DNA of 31,159 bases. Source: DASQFU01 sp035632955 (lineage in GTDB: Bacteria; Eisenbacteria; RBG-16-71-46). Of the stretch, positions 1 through 7,339 are shown in pieces (the first letter of the stretch is position 1; every line of letters starts with the position of its first letter). The DNA lies in the NCBI GenBank assembly GCA_035632955.1, contig DASQFU010000181.1, positions 1-31,159 on the forward strand. Direction: 5' to 3'. The notes beneath the pieces are model-generated. The model worked only from the letters and a program-made list of their open reading frames with translations. It was not told the DNA's origin and made no database searches. The position numbers and the translations under genes were made by a program.

Positions 1-65
1 GCGAGCCGAACGGTGGTCGTACTCCAACACGGGGCGCGACCCTGCTCGAATGGAAGGAGACATGC

Positions 66-488
66 ATGTCGGTGATCATTCGCCTGATGCGGGCCGGGGC
101 GAAGAAGCGGCCCTTCTTCCGTATGGTGGCTGCGGACTCGCGGCGACAGCGTGACGGTCGCTTTCTCGAGATCCTCGGGCACTACAATCCTTTGCGGCAG
201 CCCTTCGAGCTCGTCGTGCACAAGGACAAGGTCGAGGCCTGGATCGCCAAGGGCGCGCGCACCTCGGAGCAGGCGGCATCGTTGCTGCGCTCGCTCGGGA
301 TCCCGCTGAGCCGGCCGTCGCGGGCCAAAATGGAGGTGGAAACGGCCGGAGCCGAAGTCACGGCGGCGAAGCCGAAGGCGAAGACGGCCAAGGCCGCGGT
401 GAAGCGTGCCGGGCCGCGCAAGATTTCGGAGCGCAAGGCCAAGAAGAAAGTCGCCCGTAAGGCGAAGAAGGCAACGAAGACCACCTAA
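66..488 (+). CDS. rpsP: 30S ribosomal protein S16 with basic C-terminal tail
   Basis: Component of the small ribosomal subunit. The first ~85 residues carry the S16 signature, including IRLMRAGAKKRPFFRMV and the DGRFLEILGHYNP stretch. Most bacterial S16 proteins are 80-90 aa. This one is 140 aa, because residues ~88-140 form a Lys/Ala-rich tail of low complexity, as also seen in some FCB-group S16 proteins. The start is fixed by AAGGAG at 54-59, 6 nt before the ATG. The usual neighbours (rimM, trmD, rplS) do not follow; instead a hemC-like gene begins 18 nt downstream. Identity is certain; the role of the tail is unknown. Confidence 0.97.
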   Translation: MSVIIRLMRAGAKKRPFFRMVAADSRRQRDGRFLEILGHYNPLRQPFELVVHKDKVEAWIAKGARTSEQAASLLRSLGIPLSRPSRAKMEVETAGAEVTAAKPKAKTAKAAVKRAGPRKISERKAKKKVARKAKKATKTT

Positions 489-506
489 CGCCGAGGGACG
501 AGCCGC

Positions 507-1433
507 ATGACCCTCCCCGCGAAGCTTCGTCTCGGAGTGCGCAGCAACCGGTTGGCGCTGACGTTGGCCGACGAGGTGTGCGAAGCGCTGGCGCGCGCTC
601 ATCACAGCATGACCGTCGAGCTGGTCAAGTTCGGTGGCGGCGGCGACCACGTGCACGATGGTCCGGCCTCGGGCGGACCCTTCACCCGCGACATCGATCA
701 GGCGCTCACGCAGGGGGCGATCGATGCCGCCGTGCACGATCTGCCCGACTTGCCGCTGGTGCGACTGGACGCGTTCGTGTTCGCGGCGGTCCCGCGGCGC
801 CGGCATCCCTTCGACGTCATGCTTTCCCGCGACGGCCGCATCCTCGACGAGCTCGAGGAAGACGAGCGCATCGGCGCCTCGAGCACCGTGCGCCGCGCGC
901 AGATGCGTGCGTATCGCGAGGACCTGCGCGTGCTCGAGGCGCGCGGCAGCCTCGAAACCCACCGGCGTCAGCTCGAGGACGGTCAGTTCGAGGGACTCGT
1001 GATGGCGGCGACCGACGCCGAGCGGCTGGGATGGCACGACGGCGTGAGCGAGATCTTCACCACCGAGGTGTGCGTCCCGGTCCCGGGTCAGGGCGCGCTC
1101 GTGCTCGAGGCGCTGGCGTCTCGGCGGGACGTGATCGCGGCGCTCAAGACGCTGGACGACATCGATTCGCATCGGGCGGTGATTGCCGAGCGTGCGTGGC
1201 TGCGCGAGCTCGGCGGCAGCGATGATCTGCCTGCGGGCGCGCTCGCCAACGTCGTGAACGGGCAGCTCGTCATGGAGGCCGTGGTCGTGAGCCCGGATGG
1301 TCTCGAGGTGATCCGCGACGAGATCGAAGGCGACGCCGAGAGCGCGGAGACCCTCGGCCTGAAGCTCGCGGTCCGCATGCTGGAGCGCGGCGCGCAGGAC
1401 ATCGTCGAGGCCGTGACAGGCGAAAGCGGATGA
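507..1433 (+). CDS. Divergent porphobilinogen deaminase (HemC)-like protein lacking the cofactor cysteine
   Basis: The whole 308-aa protein aligns with hydroxymethylbilane synthase: an N-terminal LRLGVRSNRLAL, GGPFTRDIDQAL, AAVHDLPDLP around residues 75-83, SSTVRRAQM at 125-133, VPGQGALVLE at 192-201 and GAQDIV near the end. The catalytic Asp (E. coli D84) is kept as D81, and the Arg pair is kept as R129/R130. However, E. coli K83 corresponds to P80, R155 to H152, and the dipyrromethane-binding Cys242 to D239 in a GGSDDLPAG segment. The only cysteines are C25 and C189, neither at that site. A normal HemC reaction is therefore doubtful. It may be a repurposed paralogue that binds a pyrrole or another ligand. 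Its stop overlaps the next start (ATGA). No other haem genes are nearby. Confidence 0.8.
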   Translation: MTLPAKLRLGVRSNRLALTLADEVCEALARAHHSMTVELVKFGGGGDHVHDGPASGGPFTRDIDQALTQGAIDAAVHDLPDLPLVRLDAFVFAAVPRRRHPFDVMLSRDGRILDELEEDERIGASSTVRRAQMRAYREDLRVLEARGSLETHRRQLEDGQFEGLVMAATDAERLGWHDGVSEIFTTEVCVPVPGQGALVLEALASRRDVIAALKTLDDIDSHRAVIAERAWLRELGGSDDLPAGALANVVNGQLVMEAVVVSPDGLEVIRDEIEGDAESAETLGLKLAVRMLERGAQDIVEAVTGESG

Positions 1434-1780
1434 GGCGCCATCGGTCGCTGCGATCGCGAACCGTGGCCCAGGTGGCACTGGTCGGGCTCGTGACGTTCGC
1501 CTCGCTCGTGGGCTGCGGGCGCCGCCAGAAGCAGACGGTTCCCACCACCCCGGCCGAGCGCGCGCAGGCACTGATCGAGGCGGGCAACCAGGCGTTCAGT
1601 GCCGGCAACTACGGTCTCGCGGCGCGCCGCTATGCCTCGGCCGCGGTGGTGAAGAACGACGATCCCGCGGCCTACTACGGGCTCGGCATGGCCCTGTCCC
1701 GGCTGGGCCGCGACGAGGATGCGCGCGCCGCCTACGCGCGCGCGCGCGCGCTGGCCCAACCGCAATCCGCGATGCCCTGA
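1430..1780 (+). CDS. Small TPR lipoprotein
   Basis: A 116-aa exported protein. A basic n-region (MRRHRSLRSR) and hydrophobic core end in the lipobox LVGC, with the lipidated cysteine at C29. The mature part is mostly two tetratricopeptide-like helical pairs at ~40-110, with phrases such as AGNQAFSAGNYGLAARRYA and AAYYGLGMALSRLGR. It probably sits on the periplasmic face of a membrane and makes protein contacts. The ATG overlaps the stop of the hemC-like gene, implying translational coupling, and serS begins 32 nt downstream. The specific role is unknown. Confidence 0.8.
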   Translation: MRRHRSLRSRTVAQVALVGLVTFASLVGCGRRQKQTVPTTPAERAQALIEAGNQAFSAGNYGLAARRYASAAVVKNDDPAAYYGLGMALSRLGRDEDARAAYARARALAQPQSAMP

Positions 1781-1812
1781 AGCGACGCCCGGCATCCAGG
1801 CGAATCCCGACC

Positions 1813-3093
1813 ATGCACGACCTGAAGTTCCTGAGACAGAATCGCGAACGCGTCGAGGTGGGCGTCGCCCTGAAGGGCGCGGACGTCGATCTCGTGGGTT
1901 TCTATGCCATCGAAGAGCGGCGCCTGGGGGTGCTGCACGAGACCGAGCAGCTCAAGGCGCGGCGCAACGCCGCGAGCGAAGAGATCGCGCGCAAGAAAAA
2001 GCTCGGAGAAGAGGCTGAAACGGAGATCAAGGCCATGCGCGATGTCGGCGAACGGATCAAGACGCTCGACGCCGAGCTACGCACGCTCGAGGCCGAGAGC
2101 GAGGCGCGCGCGGCGTGGATTCCGAACCTCCCGCATCCGTCCGTGCCCCCCGGCAGCGCCGCGGCCCAGAACCAGCAGGTTCGCACCTGGGGAACGCCGC
2201 CGCGCTTCGATTTCGAGCCGCAGCCGCATTGGGACATCGCGACGCGACTCGGACTGCTCGACTTCGATCGCGGCCCGAAGATCGCCGGCGCCGGCTTTCT
2301 GCTGTTCACGGGGCGTGGGGCGCGGCTCGAGCGCGGGCTGATCAACTTCATGCTCGACTTCCACACGCGACACCACGGCTACCGGGAGGTGTCGCCGCCG
2401 CACGTCGTGCGGCGGGCCGCGTTGTTCGGCACCGGCCAGCTGCCGAAGCTCGAAGGCGACATGTATCACATCGGGGAGGACGATCTGTTCCTGAACCCGA
2501 CCGCGGAGGTGCCCGTCACCAACATCTATCGCGAGGAGATCGTCGAGCCCGGCGTGCTGCCGCTGCGCCTGACCGCCTACTGCGCGTCGTACCGGCGCGA
2601 GGCTGGCGCCTACGGCAAGGACACGCGCGGCATGGTGCGCGTGCATCAGTTCGACAAGGTCGAGCTGGTCAAGATCGTGCCGCCGGAGACGAGCTACGAC
2701 GAGCACGAGGCGCTGGCGCGCGAGGTCGGTGCGATCTTCGAGGCGCTCGAGCTGCCGTACCGCGTCGTGCTGTTGTGCAGCGGCGATCTGAGCTTCGCGG
2801 CCGCCAAGTGCTACGACTTCGAGGTGTGGGCGCCGGGCGTGGGTGCCTGGCTCGAGTGTTCGTCGTGCTCCAACTTCGAGGACTTTCAGGCGCGCCGCAC
2901 GGGCATGCGCTTCCGGCGCGAGGCCGGCGCCCGTGCGGAGCATCCGCACACCTTGAACGCGTCGGGTGTCGCGCTGCCGCGGACCTACGCGGCTCTGCTC
3001 GAGAACCACCAGACGGCCGACGGCGCAGTGCGCATTCCGAAGCTGCTGCGTCCCTACCTGGACGGTCTCGAGGAACTGCGCCCAGAGGAGTAG
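1813..3093 (+). CDS. serS: Seryl-tRNA synthetase
   Basis: Charges tRNA-Ser with serine using ATP. At 426 aa it has the usual family length. Residues ~1-105 form the long helical coiled-coil arm that grips the tRNA variable loop, rich in Glu, Arg and Lys. The class II catalytic core follows, with the serine-binding TAEVPVTN segment, motif 2 (YRREAGAYGKDTRGMVR) and motif 3 (NASGVALPRTYAALLENHQ). The start at MHDLKFLRQNRERVE matches the family; no strong ribosome-binding site precedes it. It lies between the TPR lipoprotein gene and the histidine kinase gene, close enough for one transcript. Confidence 0.97.
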   Translation: MHDLKFLRQNRERVEVGVALKGADVDLVGFYAIEERRLGVLHETEQLKARRNAASEEIARKKKLGEEAETEIKAMRDVGERIKTLDAELRTLEAESEARAAWIPNLPHPSVPPGSAAAQNQQVRTWGTPPRFDFEPQPHWDIATRLGLLDFDRGPKIAGAGFLLFTGRGARLERGLINFMLDFHTRHHGYREVSPPHVVRRAALFGTGQLPKLEGDMYHIGEDDLFLNPTAEVPVTNIYREEIVEPGVLPLRLTAYCASYRREAGAYGKDTRGMVRVHQFDKVELVKIVPPETSYDEHEALAREVGAIFEALELPYRVVLLCSGDLSFAAAKCYDFEVWAPGVGAWLECSSCSNFEDFQARRTGMRFRREAGARAEHPHTLNASGVALPRTYAALLENHQTADGAVRIPKLLRPYLDGLEELRPEE

Positions 3094-3100
3094 GCGAGCC

Positions 3101-4432
3101 ATGGCATCGGGCGACCCCACCGCGGGAGCGAACCGCGCCCCTGCTCCGTCCCGCAAGAGCGAGCTCCGGCTCGAACTGCCGCAGCTCCTGCGCGCCTACG
3201 TGTTCGTCGGCAGCAGCATCCTGGTGGCTGGGTTGTTTCTGTTCACCCATCAGATGGTCTCCCGGCTGTCGCTGGAGGTGACCACGACCTCGCGCGTGCT
3301 GGCGCGATTCTGCGCGCAGGGGTCGTTCCCGGCGACGCGCGACCCGCGCCTCCATCAACTGCTGTCCGAAGTCGTGGCGAGCATCGACTTCCCGCTCGTC
3401 ATCAGCGACACCAAGGGCCTGCCTCGCGCCTGGCGTGGCGTCGGCGTCGATCCGGCGCTGGTCCCCGCCGCCTCGATCGACAGCCTCGACCGTGGCATGC
3501 CGATCGCCCCAACGATCCGGATGCGGATCGAGCGCGTGCGGGCGCGGATGGTCGAGCTCGATCGCAAGAACGACCCCGTGATGATGGAGCAGCCCGAGAG
3601 CGGCGAACCGCTCGGCGAAGTGCACTACGGGGATCCCGAAGTGCTCGAACGATTGCGGTGGATGCCCTACGTCACCGTCGGCGGCGTGATGCTGTTGCTC
3701 TCGCTCGGGCTCTGGGGGCTCACGACCATCCGTCAGGCCGAGCGACGCTCGATCTGGGTCGGGATGGCGCGCGAGACCGCGCACCAGCTCGGCACGCCGC
3801 TGTCTTCGTTGATGGGATGGATCGAGCTGCTGCGGACGCGCGCCGATGAGGCGCCGGGGAGCGAGGTGCGCATCCCGCGCGCGGAGATCGACGAGACCCT
3901 GGACGAGATGGAGCGCGACGTCGAGCGCTTGAACAAGATCGCGCAACGTTTTAGCCACGTCGGGTCCGCACCGGTCTTGCAGCTCCAGGACGTGACCCCG
4001 GTGGTGCGCCAGGCGGTCCAGTACCTCACGAAGCGAATGCCGCGCGGCGACGGCGAGATCGTGATCCGCGAACGTTACGAGGAAGTGCGCCCGATCAACC
4101 TCAACCGCGAGCTGCTGGAGTGGGCGGTCGAGAACCTGCTCACCAATGCGCTCACGGCGCTCGACAAGCGCCCCGGCGTGATCGAAGTGACCGTCGAACG
4201 CCGGAAGGAGACGGAAGCGATCGAGCTGATCGTGAGCGACAACGGGCGCGGCATGTCGCCGGCGGAGCAGAGCCGCGCGTTCGAGCCCGGCTACACGTCC
4301 AAGCGCCGGGGCTGGGGCCTCGGGCTGGCGCTCACGCGCCGCGTGATCGAGGACTACCACGGCGGCCGCCTGTTCATCCGCCACAGCGCCCCCGGCCAGG
4401 GCACGACCATGGTCATCAGCTTCCCGACGTAG
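3101..4432 (+). CDS. PorY-like membrane sensor histidine kinase
   Basis: A 443-aa sensor kinase that probably phosphorylates the PorX-like regulator encoded at 5292. It has a transmembrane helix at ~30-52, a ~135-residue extracytoplasmic sensor part and a second helix at ~188-210. The H-box ARETAHQLGTPLSSLMGW follows, with phospho-acceptor H228. The ATPase domain has an N-box (WAVENLLTNALTAL, ~341-354), G1 (DNGRGM, 380-385) and G2 (GWGLGLAL, 404-411). The ETAHQLGTPLSSL form of the H-box is typical of Bacteroidota PorY-type kinases. The ATG at 3101 is preceded by AGAGGAG at 3084-3090. The open frame extends further upstream inside serS, but no good start lies there. Its last 63 bp recur at 4574-4636. 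Confidence 0.9.
   Translation: MASGDPTAGANRAPAPSRKSELRLELPQLLRAYVFVGSSILVAGLFLFTHQMVSRLSLEVTTTSRVLARFCAQGSFPATRDPRLHQLLSEVVASIDFPLVISDTKGLPRAWRGVGVDPALVPAASIDSLDRGMPIAPTIRMRIERVRARMVELDRKNDPVMMEQPESGEPLGEVHYGDPEVLERLRWMPYVTVGGVMLLLSLGLWGLTTIRQAERRSIWVGMARETAHQLGTPLSSLMGWIELLRTRADEAPGSEVRIPRAEIDETLDEMERDVERLNKIAQRFSHVGSAPVLQLQDVTPVVRQAVQYLTKRMPRGDGEIVIRERYEEVRPINLNRELLEWAVENLLTNALTALDKRPGVIEVTVERRKETEAIELIVSDNGRGMSPAEQSRAFEPGYTSKRRGWGLGLALTRRVIEDYHGGRLFIRHSAPGQGTTMVISFPT
4370..4432 (+). repeat. Direct repeat copy 1 (3' end of the histidine kinase gene)
   Basis: The last 20 codons plus stop of the kinase gene, beginning CTGTTCATCCGCCACAGC. A second 63-bp copy of the same length, also ending in TAG, lies 141 bp downstream. 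Confidence 0.85.
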
Positions 4433-4573
4433 TATCCCGGACAATTTGACGACCTGCGGCGGAGCGCGTTGGGTGCTCTCGGGCACCAACGAGACATCCA
4501 GGCAGCTGTCCGGTCCCGAAGGGCCTTCCCCGATGTGCTCAGCTTCCTGGGGGCCCGACGACAACATACACGG

Positions 4574-4636
4574 CTGTTCATCCGCCACAGCGCCCCTGGC
4601 CAGGGCACCACGATGGTGATCATCTCCCTGACGTAG
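4574..4636 (+). pseudogene. Direct repeat copy 2: orphan 3'-end fragment of a histidine kinase
   Basis: This fragment would encode LFIRHSAPGQGTTMVIISLT and a TAG stop, against LFIRHSAPGQGTTMVISFPT in the intact kinase. Over the first 16 codons all four nucleotide differences are synonymous. Three non-synonymous changes occur just before the last codon. There is no kinase coding sequence upstream of it and no start codon of its own. It is either a decayed partial duplication or the tail of a related kinase brought in by recombination. The synonymous pattern argues that the copy was a working gene when it diverged. The 141 bp between the copies contain nothing I recognise. Confidence 0.75.
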
Positions 4637-4662
4637 AAGGTGCGTTGGCATTGCACCGGCGC

Positions 4663-4668
4663 TAGACT
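4663..4668 (+). promoter_or_regulatory. Possible -10 element for the TIMP-like gene
   Basis: TAGACT lies 35 nt before the ATG at 4704 and is identical to the -10 proposed at 17783. No convincing -35 is present at the right distance (TTGGCA at 4645 is too close), so this is weak. Confidence 0.3.
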
Positions 4669-4703
4669 TGCGAAGCCGAGCCACTTCGCCGGAGGTCCGC
4701 GCC

Positions 4704-5186
4704 ATGAACGCCTGGTCTTGTCTTCATTTCGCAGCTGGTGTGTTCACCCTCCTCATCGCGCTCTTGGCCCCGCGCTTGAGTTCAGCCTGCAGTTGCATAG
4801 AGGTGACCCTCGAGCAGGAGCTCGAACGCAGCGTCGCCATCTATACCGGAGTCGTTCTAACCGTCGAACCCCACCCCTCGGATCCCAATTGGTGGGTGCG
4901 GGTCGGGCTGCGCCCGGTTTCGATGTGGCGTGGCGAGATGGCCGAAATCCTCTATGTCGTCACGCCCATCAACGAAGCCGCGTGCGGCGTGCATTTCGAG
5001 ATTGGAACGGAGTATCTCGTATTCGCTTACCCGGCCGTGTGGCCCGGTTCCGATCCGAGCACACATCTCTGCGGACGAACCCACGCGACGTATCCAGGCG
5101 ATCCGGACATCGCGGCTTTGGGCCCGCCAATCGCCACGCCGGCCGTGGCGCCGACGTGGGGTGCACTGAAGATTCGTTACCGCTGA
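4704..5186 (+). CDS. Secreted netrin/TIMP-like protein
   Basis: A 160-aa exported protein. The signal peptide runs through a hydrophobic stretch (FTLLIALLA) to a likely signal peptidase I site at LSSA, so the mature chain starts with CSC. An N-terminal Cys-x-Cys after cleavage, followed by a segment with hydrophobic strands (VAIYTGVVLTVE, ILYVVTP, EYLVFAYP) and later cysteines (CGVHF, HLCGRTH), is the layout of bacterial netrin-like/TIMP-fold proteins. The function is unknown. The ATG at 4704 has GGAGG at 4691-4695; an upstream TTG at 4668 is less likely. It lies between the PorY- and PorX-like genes, in a stretch less GC-biased than its neighbours, suggesting insertion. Confidence 0.65.
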   Translation: MNAWSCLHFAAGVFTLLIALLAPRLSSACSCIEVTLEQELERSVAIYTGVVLTVEPHPSDPNWWVRVGLRPVSMWRGEMAEILYVVTPINEAACGVHFEIGTEYLVFAYPAVWPGSDPSTHLCGRTHATYPGDPDIAALGPPIATPAVAPTWGALKIRYR

Positions 5187-5278
5187 GACTCGGCCCGAGC
5201 AGCCCTGTCCGGCGCGGCAGCTGCGGCGCATTGCCTTCCGAACCAGCGCCGCCACGGGCTCCCGCTTGCCCAATGCGC

Positions 5279-5284
5279 TAACCT
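5279..5284 (+). promoter_or_regulatory. Putative -10 element giving a leaderless porX mRNA
   Basis: TAACCT ends 7 nt before the ATG at 5292, so transcription would start at or next to the A of the ATG. No Shine-Dalgarno sequence exists in the intervening CCTCCTC. The -35 is not obvious. Confidence 0.35.
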
Positions 5285-5291
5285 CCTCCTC

Positions 5292-6860
5292 ATGCCCGAC
5301 GACAATCGACGCAAGATCCTGTGGGCCGATGACGAGATCGACCTGTTGCGGCCGCACATCAAGTTCCTCGAGCAGAAGGGCTACGCCGTCACCGCCGTGC
5401 CGAACGGCGAAGACGCGCTGAGCGCGCTCGATCAGGGCCGCTTCGACGTCGTGCTGCTCGACGAGATGATGCCTGGGCTCGGCGGGCTCGCCACGCTCGA
5501 CGCCATCAAGTCGCGCGACCACGGCGTGCCGGTCATCCTCGTCACCAAGAGCGAGGAAGAGACGCTCATGGAGGAGGCGATCGGCAAGCGCATCACCGAC
5601 TACCTCATCAAGCCGGTCAACCCCTCACAGGTCTATCTCGCGTGCAAGCGCGTGCTCGACGCCGATCGGCTGCAGGACTCGCAGCGCGCGCGCGACTACG
5701 TCGGCGAGATGCAGCGCTGGCAGACCATGGATCTGCGGCGTCTTACCTGGGAAGGATGGATGGATCTGGCGGTGGACGTCGCGCGCTGGGACGTGCAGTT
5801 CGACGCGCTCGAGGAGGCCGGCCTGCGGCAGGCGCACCAGGATTTCCGGCGCTCGCTCAACATCGACTTCGGGCGCTTCGTCGAAGACGGCTATCCGCAC
5901 TGGGTGCGCCGTCCCGAGAATCGCCCGATGCTCTCGACTGACGTCGTGGAGCACGCGGTAGTGCCGAGGCTCAAGGAAGGGCGCGTCGTGTTCATCATCA
6001 TCGACTGCATGCGCCTCGACCAGTGGCTGACGCTCGAGCCGCTGCTCGCCGAGCACTTCGAAGTCAAGCGCGAGTACTACTGCTCGATCCTGCCGACCGC
6101 GACACCCTATTCGCGCAACGCGATCTTCTCCGGACTCCTGCCGATCGAGCTCCACCAGCAGCATCCGGATCTGTGGCAGGAGAGCGGCAAGGACGAGCGC
6201 ACGAAGAATCGCTACGAGCGGCAGCTCATGGATCTGCAGCTCGCGCGCCTCAAGGCGGTGCCGGAGAAGCCGGTCAAGTACATGAAGATCTACGACGCCG
6301 ACGAGGCGCACCAGGTGCGCCGCCAGATCAACTCGTTCGCGGGCTTGTCGCTGGTGAGCATGGTGTTCAACTTTCTCGACATTCTCGCGCACGGCCGCTC
6401 TGAGAGCGAGATCCTCCAGGAGCTGGCGCCGGACGAAGCCGCATTCCGCGCGGTCATGAAGGCGTGGTTCACGCACAGCCCGCTCTACGACATCCTGCGG
6501 GCGCTGTCGTCCCAGGACTGCTCGGTGGTGCTGACGACCGATCACGGCGCGGTGCTCGGGCGGCGCGCCGCGCTCGTCTACGGCAATCGCGACACTTCGA
6601 CCAACCTGCGCTACAAGTACGGCGTCAACCTCAACTGCGATCCCAAGCAGGCGGTGATCGTGCGCAAGCCGCGCGACTACATGCTGCCGGACGAAGGTCT
6701 CAACAAGAACTACATCCTGGCGCGCGAGGACTACTACTTCGTCTACCCGACTCGGTTCCACGAGTTCGAGCGCCAGTACCGCGGCTCGCTCCAGCACGGT
6801 GGGATCTCGGTCGAGGAGATGATCCTGCCACTCATCACCCTGACGCCGCGAGGCCGATGA
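5292..6860 (+). CDS. porX: PorX-like response regulator with PglZ (alkaline-phosphatase fold) output domain
   Basis: A 522-aa regulator. Residues ~6-120 are a receiver domain with acidic pocket D13/D14, phospho-acceptor D57 (in VVLLDEMMPG), switch T85 and K107. A helical linker follows. Residues ~215-515 are a PglZ/alkaline-phosphatase-like domain with FIIIDCMRLDQW (D238), PTATPYSRNA with the nucleophile-position T271, TTDHG (D417/H418) and H502 in SLQHGGISVEEM. This is the architecture of PorX, which in Bacteroidota works with PorY to control type IX secretion genes and has phosphodiesterase activity on oligonucleotides. The start is set by the receiver domain. It overlaps tsaE by ATGA. It is not a BREX PglZ: it is fused to a receiver and has no BREX neighbours. 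Confidence 0.92.
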   Translation: MPDDNRRKILWADDEIDLLRPHIKFLEQKGYAVTAVPNGEDALSALDQGRFDVVLLDEMMPGLGGLATLDAIKSRDHGVPVILVTKSEEETLMEEAIGKRITDYLIKPVNPSQVYLACKRVLDADRLQDSQRARDYVGEMQRWQTMDLRRLTWEGWMDLAVDVARWDVQFDALEEAGLRQAHQDFRRSLNIDFGRFVEDGYPHWVRRPENRPMLSTDVVEHAVVPRLKEGRVVFIIIDCMRLDQWLTLEPLLAEHFEVKREYYCSILPTATPYSRNAIFSGLLPIELHQQHPDLWQESGKDERTKNRYERQLMDLQLARLKAVPEKPVKYMKIYDADEAHQVRRQINSFAGLSLVSMVFNFLDILAHGRSESEILQELAPDEAAFRAVMKAWFTHSPLYDILRALSSQDCSVVLTTDHGAVLGRRAALVYGNRDTSTNLRYKYGVNLNCDPKQAVIVRKPRDYMLPDEGLNKNYILAREDYYFVYPTRFHEFERQYRGSLQHGGISVEEMILPLITLTPRGR

Positions 6861-7339
6861 GCGCCTCGTCGAGCCGCCTCACCGGCTCGGCCGCGGAGAC
6901 CGAGGGGCTGGGGGAAGCGTTGGCCCCGCATCTCGAACGCGGCGATGTCGTCGTTTTGAGCGGCCCGCTCGGCGCCGGCAAGACCCGCTTCGTGGCCGGG
7001 CTCGCGCGCGGTCTCGCCGCGAGTGCTCGGGTGCGCAGCCCTTCGTTCACGCTCGTCAACGAATACGCGGGACGCGTGCCGCTGGTTCATCTCGACCTCT
7101 ACCGGCTGGAGGGCGTCGAGGCGGAGACGCTCGGGATCGACGAGGCGCTCGAGCGCGGCGTGCTGGTGGCGGAGTGGGGCGAGAAGCTGCCGGCGCGGTG
7201 GCGCTCCGAGGCGCTCGAGCTCCAGTTCGAGCGGCTGGTCGGCGACCAGCGGCGGATCGTCGCGAGCGCGGTTGCCGGGCGTGGTCGTGCCCTGCTGGAC
7301 GCCTGGCGCGACTCGGTCGCGAGTCCCACGACGCCGTGA
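6857..7339 (+). CDS. tsaE: tRNA t6A biosynthesis ATPase TsaE
   Basis: A 160-aa P-loop ATPase that drives turnover of the TsaB-TsaD complex, which makes N6-threonylcarbamoyladenosine at tRNA position 37. Visible motifs are the Walker A (GPLGAGKTRF), SPSFTLVNEY, the HLDLYRL strand and VAEWGEK. Length is normal for the family. The ATG at 6857 overlaps the porX stop (ATGA), and the stop overlaps the GTG start of tsaB, so translation is probably coupled both ways. No tsaD or tsaC is in the window. Confidence 0.95.
   Translation: MSASSSRLTGSAAETEGLGEALAPHLERGDVVVLSGPLGAGKTRFVAGLARGLAASARVRSPSFTLVNEYAGRVPLVHLDLYRLEGVEAETLGIDEALERGVLVAEWGEKLPARWRSEALELQFERLVGDQRRIVASAVAGRGRALLDAWRDSVASPTTP

Noticed and set aside
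4668..4704. TTG start at 4668 for the TIMP-like protein
   Set aside because: The ATG at 4704 has a good GGAGG and gives a proper signal peptide; the TTG extension adds a charged stretch before it.
2669..4705. Long minus-strand open frame opposite serS and the kinase
   Set aside because: Antisense shadow; it spans two well-supported plus-strand genes and shows no motifs.
5292..6860. PglZ domain as a sign of a BREX phage-defence system
   Set aside because: The domain is fused to a receiver with PorX active-site residues, and no brx/pgl genes are nearby.
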